Source: Prauserella endophytica (GTDB lineage Bacteria; Actinomycetota; Actinomycetes; Mycobacteriales; Pseudonocardiaceae). Taken from it: a DNA stretch of 64,000 nucleotides. A model generated the notes under the pieces. The model was given only the letters and a program-made list of their open reading frames with translations, did no database searches and was not told where the DNA came from. The stretch is from assembly GCF_005146945.1 (NCBI RefSeq), contig NZ_SWMS01000015.1, forward strand, positions 116,720-180,719. The letters run 5' to 3'. Positions 41,209 to 50,229 of this stretch are shown one piece after another (the first letter of the stretch is position 1; each line of letters starts with the position of its first letter). A program made the position numbers and the translations under genes.

Positions 41209-41706
41209 TCACGCGTCGTCCGCACTCTTCCCGCTGCCGGCGGCCGGATCGGCCGCACCCGCAATCGCCTGCCGAAGATCCGAGATCTCCTTCTCGAAGT
41301 CCTCGATCGAGGAGAACGAGCGGTAAACACTCGCGAACCGCAGATAAGCCACAGCGTCCAGCTCGCGAAGCGGGCCCAGGATGGCCAGCCCCACCTCGTG
41401 GCTCGGTATCTCCGCGACACCAGCCGCCCTGATCGACTCCTCGACCCGCTGAGCGAGCTGCTGCAGCGCGTCGTCGTCGACGGGACGGCCCTGGCACGCG
41501 CGGCGCACTCCCAGAACCACCTTGTCGCGGCTGAACTGTTCGGTGACCCCGGAACGCTTCACGACGGCGAGGACCATCGTCTCCGAGGTGGTGAACCGGC
41601 GACCGCACTCCGAGCACGAGCGGCGGCGGCGGATCGCCTGTCCTTCATCCACCTCCCGAGAGTCGACGACACGGGAATCGGCGTGCCTGCAGAACGGGCA
41701 ACGCAT
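41209..41706 (-). CDS. nrdR: Transcriptional repressor NrdR
   Basis: This 165-residue repressor of ribonucleotide reductase genes has a zinc ribbon (Cys3, Cys6, Cys31, Cys34) followed by an ATP-cone (about 48-138) that senses ATP/dATP. Length and order are normal for the family. It is first in the nrdR-nrdJ operon and probably controls its own promoter, where a pair of candidate NrdR boxes is seen at 41841-41887. The Ser/Ala-rich tail is variable in the family. Confidence 0.96.
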   Translation of the reverse strand: MRCPFCRHADSRVVDSREVDEGQAIRRRRSCSECGRRFTTSETMVLAVVKRSGVTEQFSRDKVVLGVRRACQGRPVDDDALQQLAQRVEESIRAAGVAEIPSHEVGLAILGPLRELDAVAYLRFASVYRSFSSIEDFEKEISDLRQAIAGAADPAAGSGKSADDA

Positions 41707-41785
41707 GCGCCGATCACCTCCTCACATCGCACCGGGTCCGACCGTGGTGTCCGACCACCTGGCCGCATCGCCCTGGTGATCGTTT

Positions 41786-41857
41786 TGTGGACACCCGGTG
41801 GGTGAACACCGACAAGCTGTGGATAACTCTGTCGATTCTACCCCAACTTGTGGACCA
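41786..41857 (-). promoter_or_regulatory. Three phased DnaA-like boxes before nrdR
   Basis: TGTGGACAC at 41786, TGTGGATAA at 41818 and TGTGGACCA at 41849 all lie in the same orientation. The middle one is the reverse complement of the perfect DnaA box TTATCCACA; the outer two differ from the high-GC box TTGTCCACA by one base each. Spacings are 32 and 31 bases, about three helical turns. They lie 80-151 bases upstream of nrdR. Confidence 0.6.
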
Positions 41858-41887
41858 ACTACAGCCATGTAACTACTACATGTTGGG
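41841..41887. promoter_or_regulatory. Candidate NrdR box pair
   Basis: CCCCAACTTGT at 41841-41851 and ACATGTTGGGG at 41877-41887 form an inverted repeat with one mismatch. Read as two 16-base boxes they are 15 bases apart, the usual spacing of NrdR boxes. The match to the published consensus is only partial. The rest of the 289-base gap (41707-41995) holds no gene. Confidence 0.45.
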
Positions 41888-41995
41888 GTTGACCTTAGGA
41901 GCAGCAGGCCCCCTGGCGCAAGCTGACACGGCACGCCCGACGGAGTGACGGCCGACATAAGGACCGCACTCGGGGTAGAGGGAGCGGTGCCGGCG

Positions 41996-42448
41996 TCAGG
42001 CTCCGGCGGGCACGACGAGCGGCGTCCCGGCGTCGACCCGGGCGCCCGTGAGCCCGTTCAGCTCCTGGATGCGCTCGACGACGGCGGCCGGGTCACTGCC
42101 GGGGGCGGAGCGCTCGGCGAGGTCCCACAACGTGTCACCCGGCGCGACCGACACCACCGCGGTGCCGGACGGGACGGTGGCCTCCCCGCCGCCGGCGACA
42201 CTGCTCGCGAAGAGCCCCAGCCCGACGAGCCCAAGGCACACCGCGGCGCCGAGTGCGAGCAGCAGCGGCCAGCGCAGCGCCGCGGACCTCGGCGCACAGG
42301 TGGCCACCCTCGCGGACCTCCGCCCGGCGACGACCCGCGCCCTGGTCGGCGGGCGCCGCGTCTCCCCCGTTCGCGGCCTGCGCACCACCCTGCCCGGGTG
42401 CTGGACCCGACCGATCTCGCGGACTTCCCGCTCCACGACAACCGACAT
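41996..42448 (-). CDS. SOS-linked LysM membrane protein (Rv2719c-like)
   Basis: This 150-residue protein has a cytoplasmic Arg-rich N-terminus, a membrane helix (about residues 60-83) and a C-terminal LysM domain (about 98-148, VSVAPGDTLWDLAER). LysM binds peptidoglycan. The position between nrdR and lexA matches Rv2719c (ChiZ), a damage-induced division inhibitor, and the YneA type of gene in Bacillus. ATG at 42448 is chosen by GAGGAGG 6 bases upstream; an SOS box lies just before that. It probably delays division during DNA damage (inference). Confidence 0.85.
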   Translation of the reverse strand: MSVVVEREVREIGRVQHPGRVVRRPRTGETRRPPTRARVVAGRRSARVATCAPRSAALRWPLLLALGAAVCLGLVGLGLFASSVAGGGEATVPSGTAVVSVAPGDTLWDLAERSAPGSDPAAVVERIQELNGLTGARVDAGTPLVVPAGA

Positions 42449-42458
42449 CGCAACCTCC

Positions 42459-42474
42459 TCGAACATGCGTTCTA
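42459..42474. promoter_or_regulatory. SOS box 1 (LexA operator)
   Basis: TCGAACATGCGTTCTA differs from the actinobacterial SOS box TCGAACnnnnGTTCGA by one base. It lies 10 bases upstream of the LysM gene start, overlapping its ribosome site region, and should place that gene under LexA. Confidence 0.85.
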
Positions 42475-42539
42475 TCGAACGCCCGTGCGAAGGTGTACCA
42501 CCAGGGTCCGACAAAATCGAGAGCGGCACGGCGTGTCGA

Positions 42540-42555
42540 TCGAACAAATGTTTGA
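42540..42555. promoter_or_regulatory. SOS box 2 (LexA operator)
   Basis: TCGAACAAATGTTTGA differs from the consensus TCGAACnnnnGTTCGA by one base. It lies 123 bases before the preferred lexA start and 30 bases before the alternative start, which fits LexA autorepression. Confidence 0.85.
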
Positions 42556-42678
42556 AATCGCCGTCCACGCGGGCTAGCGTCGAGTGTGGACAGCGGGCAG
42601 GCCAACGGGCGCCCGCACGCGGCAGGACAGGCGACCCCGGGCACGGCTACGGCCGGCCCTCGACTGGGAGGCAACGCG

Positions 42679-43368
42679 GTGGCACGCAAGACCAAGGACG
42701 ACGGCGGCAAGGTGCACGCCCTTCCGGAGATCGAGGACCCGGACGACAGCCTGACCCCGCGTCAGCAGAAGGTGCTCGAGGTGATCCGGGACTGGGTCGA
42801 CCGGTTCGGCTACCCGCCGAGCGTCCGGGAGATCGGCGAGGCCGTCGGGCTCACGTCCACGTCGTCGGTTTCCCACCAGCTGCGCGCGTTGCAGCGCAAG
42901 GGCCACCTGCGCCGCGACGCGAACCGCCCGCGCGCGGTCGGCGTCCTGTCCGCGGAGTCCGACCGGGCCGCCGCGCTCGCGGAGCAGCTGCCGAAGCCCG
43001 CGTTCGTGCCGCTCGTGGGCCGCATCGCCGCCGGTGGCCCCGTGCTGGCCGAGGAGGCCATCGAGGACGTCTTCCCGCTGCCGAAGGACATCGTCGGCGA
43101 GGGCGACGTGTTCCTGTTGAGCGTCACGGGTGACTCGATGATCGACGCAGCCATCACCGACGGCGACTGGGTCGTGGTGCGCCAGCAGCCCAACGCCGAG
43201 AACGGCGACATCGTGGCCGCGATGATCGAGGGCGAGGCGACGGTCAAGACGTTCAAGCGCAAGGACGGGCACGTCTGGCTGATGCCGCACAACGAGGCAT
43301 ACGAGCCGATCCCCGGTGACGACGCCACCATCCTGGGCAAGGTCGTCGCCGTCCTGCGGCGGCTGTAG
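42679..43368 (+). CDS. lexA: SOS repressor LexA
   Basis: This 229-residue repressor has an N-terminal winged helix (about residues 25-88, [29 protein letters not shown]) and a C-terminal S24 peptidase domain. The self-cleavage site is Ala118-Gly119, with catalytic Ser153 (TGDSMID) and Lys190 (EATVKTF). GTG at 42679 is preferred because GGGAGG stands 8 bases upstream; an alternative GTG at 42586 would add 31 low-complexity residues. Two SOS boxes in the divergent region control it and the LysM gene. Confidence 0.96.
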   Translation: MARKTKDDGGKVHALPEIEDPDDSLTPRQQKVLEVIRDWVDRFGYPPSVREIGEAVGLTSTSSVSHQLRALQRKGHLRRDANRPRAVGVLSAESDRAAALAEQLPKPAFVPLVGRIAAGGPVLAEEAIEDVFPLPKDIVGEGDVFLLSVTGDSMIDAAITDGDWVVVRQQPNAENGDIVAAMIEGEATVKTFKRKDGHVWLMPHNEAYEPIPGDDATILGKVVAVLRRL

Positions 43369-43371
43369 GGG

Positions 43372-44409
43372 CTAGCGGCGGCGGAGCTTGCTGAAACCGA
43401 ACACGAGCATCGCCGCGACGCCCACTGCGATGGCGATTCCCGGCAGCACCGGCACGCCGGAGCTGTCCTGCTCGGCGGCCGGAGCGGGGCTGCCTCCGGC
43501 AGCGCTGTCGGATTGCGCCGGCTCACTCGGCGTGGTCTCGACGTCGACGAGCCCGGCCGCGCCACGCACGATGCGCACCGGGCTGCCCACGCCTTCGCTG
43601 ACCGACAGCAGTGAGCCGTCCGGTTCGAACGCGATCGCCTCGCCCTGTGCCTCGTCCGGCAGCGGCACCCGCACCGGCGAACGCTGCAACGCGGCCACGA
43701 CATCGCCGTCCGGCGCCGGGTACAGGTAGGCATCGGTGTAGGTCCGCACGGCGAACACGCTGCCATCGGCGTTCGTGGCAGCGCCGGTGACAAGCAGCGA
43801 ACCGGCCGTGCCCACCGGGCCACCCGGCGTGTCCGTGGCGGACAGGCTCAGCGAGCCGACCTTCTCCAATGGGGTCGGCCCAGGACTGGCGAGCGGCGCC
43901 GACGGCCGGTACACCTCCGAACCGCCCAGCACGTTCTTCGTGATGATGTACGGCGTGCCCGACCGGTCGAGCAGCAGCGCCTCGGCGTCGCGGGCGCCGT
44001 CCGGGTAGGTCAGCCGGTACAGCGTGGCGGGGCCGCCGGGCGAAAGGGCGTGCAGCGCCACCGTGTCCCGCTGCTTGCGGTTGTCGCCGGTGTCGCCGAG
44101 CCACAGTGTGCCGTCCGGGGCCAGCGCCAGGTCCTCGACGTCGTAAGGGTCGGTCGGGTCGGTGAGCACGTCCTGGACGGAACAGTCCTTGCCGAGCACG
44201 AAGACCTCGATGCTCGTGCCGCCATCGTTGACCGCGTACCAGCTGCCCTCGTCGGCTGCCAGGCCCGACACCTCCGCGAGCCGGTCGTCGCCGAGCGAGC
44301 AGACCTGCTCCGGCGCGGGTGCCTGCGCCGAGGCCGGCACGGCAGCGGCGGCGAGCAACAGCGCGAGGACGGACGCGCCCGCTGCCCACCGCCGGCCGTG
44401 CAAACTCAC
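43372..44409 (-). CDS. Secreted, C-terminally anchored propeller-like protein
   Basis: This 345-residue protein has a signal peptide (about 1-29, ending ASAQA), a middle region with repeated blade-like motifs (ALAPDGTLWLGDTGDNR and IAFEPDGSLLSVSEGVG), and a C-terminal helix followed by LRRR (about 323-345) that anchors it outside the membrane. The DGTLW and GDTGDN motifs resemble those in esterase-like or SMP-30-like propellers. It starts 5 bases after hflX with GTG and is probably co-transcribed with it. The function is unknown. Confidence 0.75.
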   Translation of the reverse strand: MSLHGRRWAAGASVLALLLAAAAVPASAQAPAPEQVCSLGDDRLAEVSGLAADEGSWYAVNDGGTSIEVFVLGKDCSVQDVLTDPTDPYDVEDLALAPDGTLWLGDTGDNRKQRDTVALHALSPGGPATLYRLTYPDGARDAEALLLDRSGTPYIITKNVLGGSEVYRPSAPLASPGPTPLEKVGSLSLSATDTPGGPVGTAGSLLVTGAATNADGSVFAVRTYTDAYLYPAPDGDVVAALQRSPVRVPLPDEAQGEAIAFEPDGSLLSVSEGVGSPVRIVRGAAGLVDVETTPSEPAQSDSAAGGSPAPAAEQDSSGVPVLPGIAIAVGVAAMLVFGFSKLRRR

Positions 44410-44414
44410 AGCCG

Positions 44415-45908
44415 TCAGATCGCGGAACCGTTGGTGACGTAACGCTGCAGCGCGGCGGCCAGGTCGGGGCGGACCCTCGCCTGCAGCCGCGTGCCCTCCG
44501 GCGTGTGCTCCTCCGAGAGCACCTCGCCGTCGGCGTGCGCCCGCGCGACGAGCTCGCCGCGCGCGTACGGCACCAGCACGTCCACCGCGACCTCCGGCCT
44601 CGGCAGGCGCTGTGCGATCTCCTCCACGAGCTTGGCGACGCCCTGGCCGCTGCGCGCCGACACCACGACGGCGTCGGGCAGCAGGTTCCGCAGCCTCGCC
44701 AAGCTCACCTCGTCCGCCGCGTCGGCCTTGTTGATCACGATCAACTCCGGCGGCAAGGCGTCGGAGCGCCGCTCGGCGATCTCGTGGAGCACCTGGTGCA
44801 CCGCGTTCACCTGCTCCTCGGGAGCGGGCGCGGACCCGTCCACGATGTGCAGCAGGAGGTCGGCGTCGGCCGCCTCGTCGAGGGTCGAGCGGAACGCGTC
44901 GACCAGCTGGTGCGGCAGGTGCCGCACGAACCCGACGGTGTCGGTCAGCGTGTACGCCCTGCCGTCCGGGGTCTCCGAACGGCGCGTGGTCGGGTCGAGG
45001 GTGGCGAACAGCGCGTCCTCCACCAGCACGCCCGCGCCGGTGATGGCGTTGAGCAGGCTCGACTTGCCCGCGTTGGTGTAGCCGACGATGGCAACGCTCG
45101 GCACCTCGTTGGCCACCCGCCTGCCGCGCTTCGTGGCTCGGATCGTGTCCATCGCGGCGATCTCGCGGCGCAGCTTGGCAACCCGCTTGCTGATGCGCCT
45201 GCGGTCGGTCTCCAGCTTGGTCTCACCGGGGCCGCGCAGGCCGACACCGCCGTTCGCACCGCCGGCCCGGCCACCGGCCTGCCGGGACAGGGATTCACCC
45301 CACCCCCGCAGGCGCGGGATGAGGTACTGCAGCTGGGCCAGCTCGACCTGGGCCTTGCCCTCACGGGAACGCGCGTGCTGGGCGAAGATGTCGAGGATCA
45401 GCGCCGTGCGGTCGATGACCTTGACCTTGAGCTTCGCCTCCAGCTGACGCAGCTGGCCGGGCGAGAGCTCACCGTCGCAGATGACGGTGTCCGCGCCGGT
45501 CGCGGCCACGATGTCGGCGAGCTCGCGCACCTTGCCGGATCCGACGTAGGTCGCCGGGTCCGGCCTGCTCCTGCGCTGCACGAGACCCTCGAGGATCTGC
45601 GACCCCGCGGTCTCGGCGAGGCGGGCCAGCTCCTCCAGCGACGCCTCGGACTGCGCGGCCGTCCCCTCGGTCCACACGCCGACGAGCACGACCCGTTCGA
45701 GGCGCAGCTGCCGGTACTCGACCTCGGTGATGTCGGTGAGTTCGGTGGAGAGACCCGCGACCCTGCGCAGTGACGCGCGGTCCTCGAGCTCCAGTTCCCC
45801 CTGGGAGAGCTCCGTGTCGTCGGCGTACTGGCCGAACTCGTCGAAGAGCTCCTCCGGCTCGTATTGTCCTTCCGCCCGCGGGAAGTCGCGGGGACTCGGC
45901 TTGCTCAC
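44415..45908 (-). CDS. hflX: GTPase HflX
   Basis: This 497-residue GTPase binds the large ribosomal subunit and rescues stalled ribosomes in related bacteria. The N-terminal domain has the family segments SRPDPATYVGSGKVRELADIV and RTALILDIFAQHARSREGKAQVELAQL, with the glycine-rich GPGETKLE linker. The G domain has GYTNAGKSSLLN, DTVGFVRHLP and NKAD. GTG at 45908 follows GGAGG. The location near dapF-miaA matches M. tuberculosis, except that two extra genes lie between. Confidence 0.96.
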   Translation of the reverse strand: MSKPSPRDFPRAEGQYEPEELFDEFGQYADDTELSQGELELEDRASLRRVAGLSTELTDITEVEYRQLRLERVVLVGVWTEGTAAQSEASLEELARLAETAGSQILEGLVQRRSRPDPATYVGSGKVRELADIVAATGADTVICDGELSPGQLRQLEAKLKVKVIDRTALILDIFAQHARSREGKAQVELAQLQYLIPRLRGWGESLSRQAGGRAGGANGGVGLRGPGETKLETDRRRISKRVAKLRREIAAMDTIRATKRGRRVANEVPSVAIVGYTNAGKSSLLNAITGAGVLVEDALFATLDPTTRRSETPDGRAYTLTDTVGFVRHLPHQLVDAFRSTLDEAADADLLLHIVDGSAPAPEEQVNAVHQVLHEIAERRSDALPPELIVINKADAADEVSLARLRNLLPDAVVVSARSGQGVAKLVEEIAQRLPRPEVAVDVLVPYARGELVARAHADGEVLSEEHTPEGTRLQARVRPDLAAALQRYVTNGSAI

Positions 45909-45996
45909 ATGCCTCCAGTTGTGCTGTCGGGCCGACTCACCGATCGACCTCGTCTGCGATCCATGCTGCCACGATTCGGGCGATTCGCCGAACCGT

Positions 45997-46500
45997 TTAG
46001 CGACTCGGGTACATCCCGATGTAGACCGCCATCCGCTCGGCGTCCGGGTCGACGGGCCTGCTCTTGAAGTCCTCGAGCAGCTCCTGAAGCCGGTTCTCGA
46101 ACTCCTGGCGCTGGTCCGCGGGCACCTGTGCGACGAAACGCCACTGCTGCAACTCGCCTGGCCCGAGCTCGGCGACTTCGGCCAGGTATGCCTCCAGCAT
46201 CGCCTCGCGGAGCCTGGTGTCGCCGCCCGCGGAGTCGAGCGCCCACGAGAGACCGGTGGACCGGTAGGGGATCTCCTGCGCGCCCCGGTTGCCCCTGCGG
46301 CGCGGTTGCGGTTCGAGAAAGCCCGTCTGTACCAGCTTGCGCACGTGGTGCAACGTCGTGGCCGGATCGCGGCCGAGCCGCTGGGCCAGCTCCTTGTTGG
46401 TCAGCGCCTCGGAATAGGTCAACCGGATGATGCGCAGCCGTATTCCCGAGGCCAGCGCGTTCGCCTCGGCCTCGGTCGCCCTGCGTCGCCGCGTTCCCAC
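45997..46500 (-). CDS. Winged-helix transcriptional regulator (ArsR-like)
   Basis: This 167-residue protein has a winged helix at about residues 18-72 (LRIIRLTYSEALTNKELAQRLGRDPATTLHHVRKLVQTGF). The C-terminal part (about 85-165) is helical and may bind a ligand. No metal-binding Cys/His set is seen, so the signal is probably organic. It starts with GTG at 46500 and diverges from the MFS gene over a perfect 28-base palindrome, its likely operator. The pair probably forms a self-controlled efflux switch. Confidence 0.8.
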   Translation of the reverse strand: MGTRRRRATEAEANALASGIRLRIIRLTYSEALTNKELAQRLGRDPATTLHHVRKLVQTGFLEPQPRRRGNRGAQEIPYRSTGLSWALDSAGGDTRLREAMLEAYLAEVAELGPGELQQWRFVAQVPADQRQEFENRLQELLEDFKSRPVDPDAERMAVYIGMYPSR

Positions 46501-46519
46501 GTGGTCAGCGTACGAGGCT

Positions 46520-46547
46520 CAAGTGATTGACACTTACCAATCACTTG
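46520..46547. promoter_or_regulatory. Palindromic operator with embedded promoter element
   Basis: CAAGTGATTG and CAATCACTTG form perfect 10-base arms around an 8-base centre, between the regulator (start 46500) and the MFS gene (start 46563). TTGACA at 46527-46532 fits a -35 element, and CACACT 17 bases on could be a weak -10, leading to a leaderless GTG start. Binding would block both directions. Confidence 0.75.
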
Positions 46548-46562
46548 CCCACACTCGTTCGG

Positions 46563-47804
46563 GTGAGTTCCGACTCCCTGTGGTTCCACCAGGACTTCCG
46601 GCGCCTTTGGGCGGGCGACACGGCCAGCCAGTTCGGCACGTTCGTCGGGCACACCGTGCTGCCGGTGCTCGCCGCGACCGTGCTCAATGCCTCGCCACTG
46701 GAGATGGGCCTGCTCACGGCCGCCGAGCACGCCGCGTTCCTGCTCCTCGGACTGCCCGCGGGCGTGTGGGTGGACCGCATGCGCCGGAAGCCGTTGATGC
46801 TGCGGGCCGACCTGGCCCGCGCCACGCTGCTGCTCAGCGTGCCCCTGGCCTGGTGGGCCGACGTGCTCACGCTGACCCACCTGATCGTCGTCGCCCTGCT
46901 CGTGAGCGTGTGCACGCTGTTCTTCGACGTCGCCTACCAGTCGTACCTTCCGTTCCTCGTCGGCCGAGTGAAGCTCGTCGAGGGCAACGCGAAACTGCAG
47001 GTCAGCCAGTCCGTCGCGCACGTCACCGGCCCGGGGCTCGCCGGGGTGCTCGCGCAGGTGCTCGGCGCCGCCAACGCCGTGACCGCCGTCGGGCTGAGCT
47101 ACCTCGCCTCGGCGTCGTGCCTGCGCCGCATCCGCGCCGTCGAGCCGGAACCGGAGCCGCGCGCCGAGCGCACGCTGCTCGCCGACATCGGCGAAGGGCT
47201 GCGGTTCGTGTTCCGCAACCCCAACCTGCGGGCCATCACCACGTGCACGGCCGTGGGCAACTTCGCGGGCGGCGGACTCACCGCCGTTCAGGTTCTCTTC
47301 CTGACCCGTCACGTCGGGCTCTCCCCCGCCGGCGTCGGGTTCGTGCTGGCGGGCGCCGGTGTCGGCGGAGTGCTCGGCGCGCTCGCGGCGAGCCGACTGA
47401 TGCGGGTGCTCGGGCAGGCGCGCGCCGTGTGGCTCGTCCCGCTCGTCACCTGGCCCGCCGAGCTGCTCGTGCCGCTCGCCGCGCCGGGCTGGCGGGCCTC
47501 GCTCGCCGCGATCGGGCTCGCGGTCACCGGGGCCGGGATCGTCGTCTACAACGTCGCGCAGGTCAGCTACCGGCAGGCGATCTGCCCCGACCGCCTGCTC
47601 GGGCGCATGAACGCGAGCGTGCGGTTCGTCGTGTGGGGCACGATGCCGCTCGGCGGGCTGCTCGGGGGCGTGCTGGGCGAGCTGATCGGGGTGCCCGCGA
47701 CGGTGTGGGCCACCGCGAGCCTGCTGGCCGCGGCCGCGCTGTTCGTGGTGTGCTCACCGTTGCGCAGGCTGCGCGACGTCCCGCAGACGCCCGCCGCCGC
47801 CTAG
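46563..47804 (+). CDS. MFS transporter
   Basis: This 413-residue transporter has about twelve hydrophobic helices and the loop [12 protein letters not shown] typical of MFS drug exporters of the MFS_3/enterobactin-exporter group. GTG at 46563 is chosen since the upstream TTG (46527) falls inside the palindromic operator; no ribosome site is seen, so the mRNA may be leaderless. It is divergent from a winged-helix regulator and convergent with dapF, whose last 4 bases it overlaps. The substrate is unknown. Confidence 0.9.
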   Translation: MSSDSLWFHQDFRRLWAGDTASQFGTFVGHTVLPVLAATVLNASPLEMGLLTAAEHAAFLLLGLPAGVWVDRMRRKPLMLRADLARATLLLSVPLAWWADVLTLTHLIVVALLVSVCTLFFDVAYQSYLPFLVGRVKLVEGNAKLQVSQSVAHVTGPGLAGVLAQVLGAANAVTAVGLSYLASASCLRRIRAVEPEPEPRAERTLLADIGEGLRFVFRNPNLRAITTCTAVGNFAGGGLTAVQVLFLTRHVGLSPAGVGFVLAGAGVGGVLGALAASRLMRVLGQARAVWLVPLVTWPAELLVPLAAPGWRASLAAIGLAVTGAGIVVYNVAQVSYRQAICPDRLLGRMNASVRFVVWGTMPLGGLLGGVLGELIGVPATVWATASLLAAAALFVVCSPLRRLRDVPQTPAAA

Positions 47805-48625
47805 GCGACGCTGTTCCACCACGTGTCGTCGAGCTCGCCGCGGGCGACGAACACGGCGGGGCCGGTGAGCGTGGACGCACCGCGCTCGACCGTCACCGTG
47901 ACCCTGCCACCCGGGATGTCCACAGTGGACTTCCCCGTGTCGGTTCCCGCGAGGTGCAGCGTGGCGGCCACCGCGGCGACCGTGCCGGTGCCACACGCGC
48001 GGGTCTCGCCCACCCCGCGCTCGTAGACCCGCATCCTCAGCGCCTCGGTGTCGAGCACGTTGACGAACTCCAGGTTGACGCCGTCGGGAAAGAAGTCCCG
48101 GTCGTAACGGGGCGCGTCGCGCAGGTCGAGTGAGGCGACGTCGTCGTCGAGGGCGGAGACCAGGTGCGGGTTGCCGACGTCCACGGCGACCCCGGACAGC
48201 TCCCGGTCGCCGACCACCGCCACCGACGTGCCCGTGATCCGCGCCGGTCCCATGTGGACGGTCACCGAGCGGTCCGGGTGCACGCGCACCGGGCGGTCGC
48301 CAGCCCGGGTGCCGACCACGAAGTCGGGTCCCGTGGCGAGTCCCGCGTCCACGAGGTAGCGGGCGAACACGCGAACGCCGTTGCCGCACATCTCCGCGAT
48401 CGAGCCGTCGGCGTTGCGGTAGTCCATGAACCATTCGGCGGCCGAGTCGGCGCCGAGGGCGGCCGAGCGGACGACGCGCAGCACGCCGTCGGCGCCGAGC
48501 CCGCGCTGCCGGTCGCACAGCGCGGCGACCCGCGCCGGCGTCAGCTCCAGCCGGGCCGACGCGTCGGGCAACAGCACGAAGTCGTTCTGCGTGCCGTGCC
48601 CCTTCAGGAACTCGATGCCACCCAT
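47801..48625 (-). CDS. dapF: Diaminopimelate epimerase
   Basis: This 274-residue enzyme converts LL- to meso-diaminopimelate for lysine and peptidoglycan. The two catalytic cysteines are Cys80 (EMCGNGVR) and Cys211 (RACGTGTVA), with the expected surrounding motifs. ATG at 48625 is the family start ([16 protein letters not shown]). It lies 9 bases downstream of miaA on the same strand, so miaA-dapF are co-transcribed, as in M. tuberculosis. Confidence 0.97.
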   Translation of the reverse strand: MGGIEFLKGHGTQNDFVLLPDASARLELTPARVAALCDRQRGLGADGVLRVVRSAALGADSAAEWFMDYRNADGSIAEMCGNGVRVFARYLVDAGLATGPDFVVGTRAGDRPVRVHPDRSVTVHMGPARITGTSVAVVGDRELSGVAVDVGNPHLVSALDDDVASLDLRDAPRYDRDFFPDGVNLEFVNVLDTEALRMRVYERGVGETRACGTGTVAAVAATLHLAGTDTGKSTVDIPGGRVTVTVERGASTLTGPAVFVARGELDDTWWNSVA

Positions 48626-48634
48626 GCCATCAGA

Positions 48635-49540
48635 TTACGGGGCGAGCCAGGACGCGACATGATCGGTCAGGCCCTCCACGGCGCCGTCGAACCAGTGGAT
48701 CCGCTTGTCCCGCCGGAACCACGACCGCTGCCTGCGCACGAACCGCCGCGTCGCCGTCGCCGTCGCCGCCGCGGCCCCGGTGAAGTCGTCGGTGCCCTCG
48801 TCGAGCGCGGCCAGCACCTGCTGGTAGCCGAGCGCGCGGGAGGCGGTCTTGCCGTCGCGCAGGCCCCGCTTCTCCAGTTCGCGCACCTCGTCGACGAGCC
48901 CGGCCGCGAACATGTGCTCCACCCGCAGGTCCACACGGGCGTCGAGCTCGGCGACGTCGCGGTCGACGCCGACCAGGACCGTGCCGTAGCGCGGTTCGCC
49001 GGGTTTCGGCAGGTTCGCCGAGAACGGCTGCCCGGTGATCTCGATGACCTCCAGCGCGCGCACGATCCTGCGGGTGTTGGTGGGCAGGATCGCCTCGGCG
49101 GCCTCCGGATCGGCGGCGGTGAGCCGCTCGTGGAGCGCCTGGGTGCCCAGCCGACGCGCCTGTTCCTCGAGTTCGGCCCGCACGTCCGGGTCGGTGCCGG
49201 GGAAACGCAGATCGTCGAGCACCGCCTGGACGTAGAGGCCCGAGCCGCCAACCAGCACCGGGACCTTGCCGGCCGCGAGCAGTCGCTCGATCTGGGCACG
49301 CGCGTCGCGCTGGTAGGCCGCAACGGACGCTGTCTCGGTCACGTCGAGCACGTCGAGCAGGTGGTGCGGGACACCGCGCCGCTCCTGTTCGGTCGCCTTC
49401 GCGGTGCCGATGTCCATGCCCCGGTACAGCTGCATGGCGTCGGCGTTGACGACCTCGCCGCCGAACGCCAGCGCCAGCTCCACACCGAGCGCCGTCTTGC
49501 CGGTGGCGGTGGGGCCGACCACCGCGATCGGCCGGATCAC
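48635..49540 (-). CDS. miaA: tRNA dimethylallyltransferase
   Basis: This 301-residue enzyme adds the dimethylallyl group to A37 of tRNAs that read UNN codons. The P-loop GPTATGKT (residues 9-16), NADAMQLYRGMDIGTAK, LVGGSGLYVQAVLD and RRQRSWFRRD are all typical. GTG at 49540 overlaps the upstream gene stop as GTGA. A longer open frame upstream is a shadow of that neighbour. The order Rv2728c-like, miaA, dapF is conserved in actinobacteria. Confidence 0.96.
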   Translation of the reverse strand: MIRPIAVVGPTATGKTALGVELALAFGGEVVNADAMQLYRGMDIGTAKATEQERRGVPHHLLDVLDVTETASVAAYQRDARAQIERLLAAGKVPVLVGGSGLYVQAVLDDLRFPGTDPDVRAELEEQARRLGTQALHERLTAADPEAAEAILPTNTRRIVRALEVIEITGQPFSANLPKPGEPRYGTVLVGVDRDVAELDARVDLRVEHMFAAGLVDEVRELEKRGLRDGKTASRALGYQQVLAALDEGTDDFTGAAAATATATRRFVRRQRSWFRRDKRIHWFDGAVEGLTDHVASWLAP

Positions 49541-50229
49541 GACCGCTCCCAGACGGCCACGTGGTAGGCCACGCCCAGCGGCGCCTCCGAGTACAGCAGC
49601 TCGCCGCGCCAGGAGCCCGCGCGGGCGAGCCCGGCCAGCACCTGCCACGGCACCCGGCCCTGCACACCCAACTCGGCGGCGAGCCCGGGTGCGATGTCCA
49701 GCAACGCCCCGGCGTCGGCCGCGGCCAGCGCGGCTCCGACCTCCGCGTCGAAACCGGGCGCGCGCGCGTCGTCCCCGCCGGGCGCCGCGGCGCCGTGCCG
49801 GTTGGAGCCGTCGCCGAGCACCAGCAGTCCCACGTCGCCGTCGAGCGCGGCCAGCCGCCCGCCCACGGCCGCGCACTCCTCAGGACCCGCCGAAGGGGTG
49901 AGCAGCTCGACCTCAACGGACTCGGCCCCGGCCTGCTCCCGCAGCCACCCGGCGAGCAGCGCGGGCAGCGGCAGGTCGGCGGGCTCGCCGTCGGCGTCAC
50001 CCGCGAGCGCGACGCGCACGTCGACCCCGAAACCCCGGAATGTGCCGCACGCCGAAGACGGAATCGGGCAAGCTTGTGCCGTGGCGCCGACAGCGACCCA
50101 GCGAGGGGGAAGCCGTTTGACGGCCGCCACGCAGGCGTCGCGGACGGACGCGGTCCGCTCGACGGCACCCGGCACGAGTTCGGGCACCAGGAGCGGGGGC
50201 TGGGGCACCACGGCGGCACGCGTGATCAC
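49537..50229 (-). CDS. Class III extradiol dioxygenase-like protein (Rv2728c-like)
   Basis: This 230-residue protein begins MITRAAVVPQPPLLVPELVPG, which resembles the N-terminus of the LigB/Memo fold (VVPHPPLL). The expected metal His of that motif is Gln here, so metal-dependent catalysis is doubtful. GDVGLLVLGDGSNRHG in the middle is conserved in the actinobacterial family. GTG 50229 is preferred over longer frames. It overlaps miaA by 4 bases, as Rv2728c adjoins miaA in M. tuberculosis. The function is unknown. Confidence 0.75.
   Translation of the reverse strand: MITRAAVVPQPPLLVPELVPGAVERTASVRDACVAAVKRLPPRWVAVGATAQACPIPSSACGTFRGFGVDVRVALAGDADGEPADLPLPALLAGWLREQAGAESVEVELLTPSAGPEECAAVGGRLAALDGDVGLLVLGDGSNRHGAAAPGGDDARAPGFDAEVGAALAAADAGALLDIAPGLAAELGVQGRVPWQVLAGLARAGSWRGELLYSEAPLGVAYHVAVWERS

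Noticed and set aside
38421..41432. A 1003-codon open frame on the plus strand opposite nrdJ
   Set aside because: It is the mirror of the high-GC third-position bias of nrdJ. Its product is a low-complexity mix of Arg, Val, His and Asp with no domain, and nrdJ is certain.
46527..46563. TTG at 46527 as the MFS start
   Set aside because: It lies inside the palindromic operator and would add residues with no membrane or family support; GTG at 46563 fits better.
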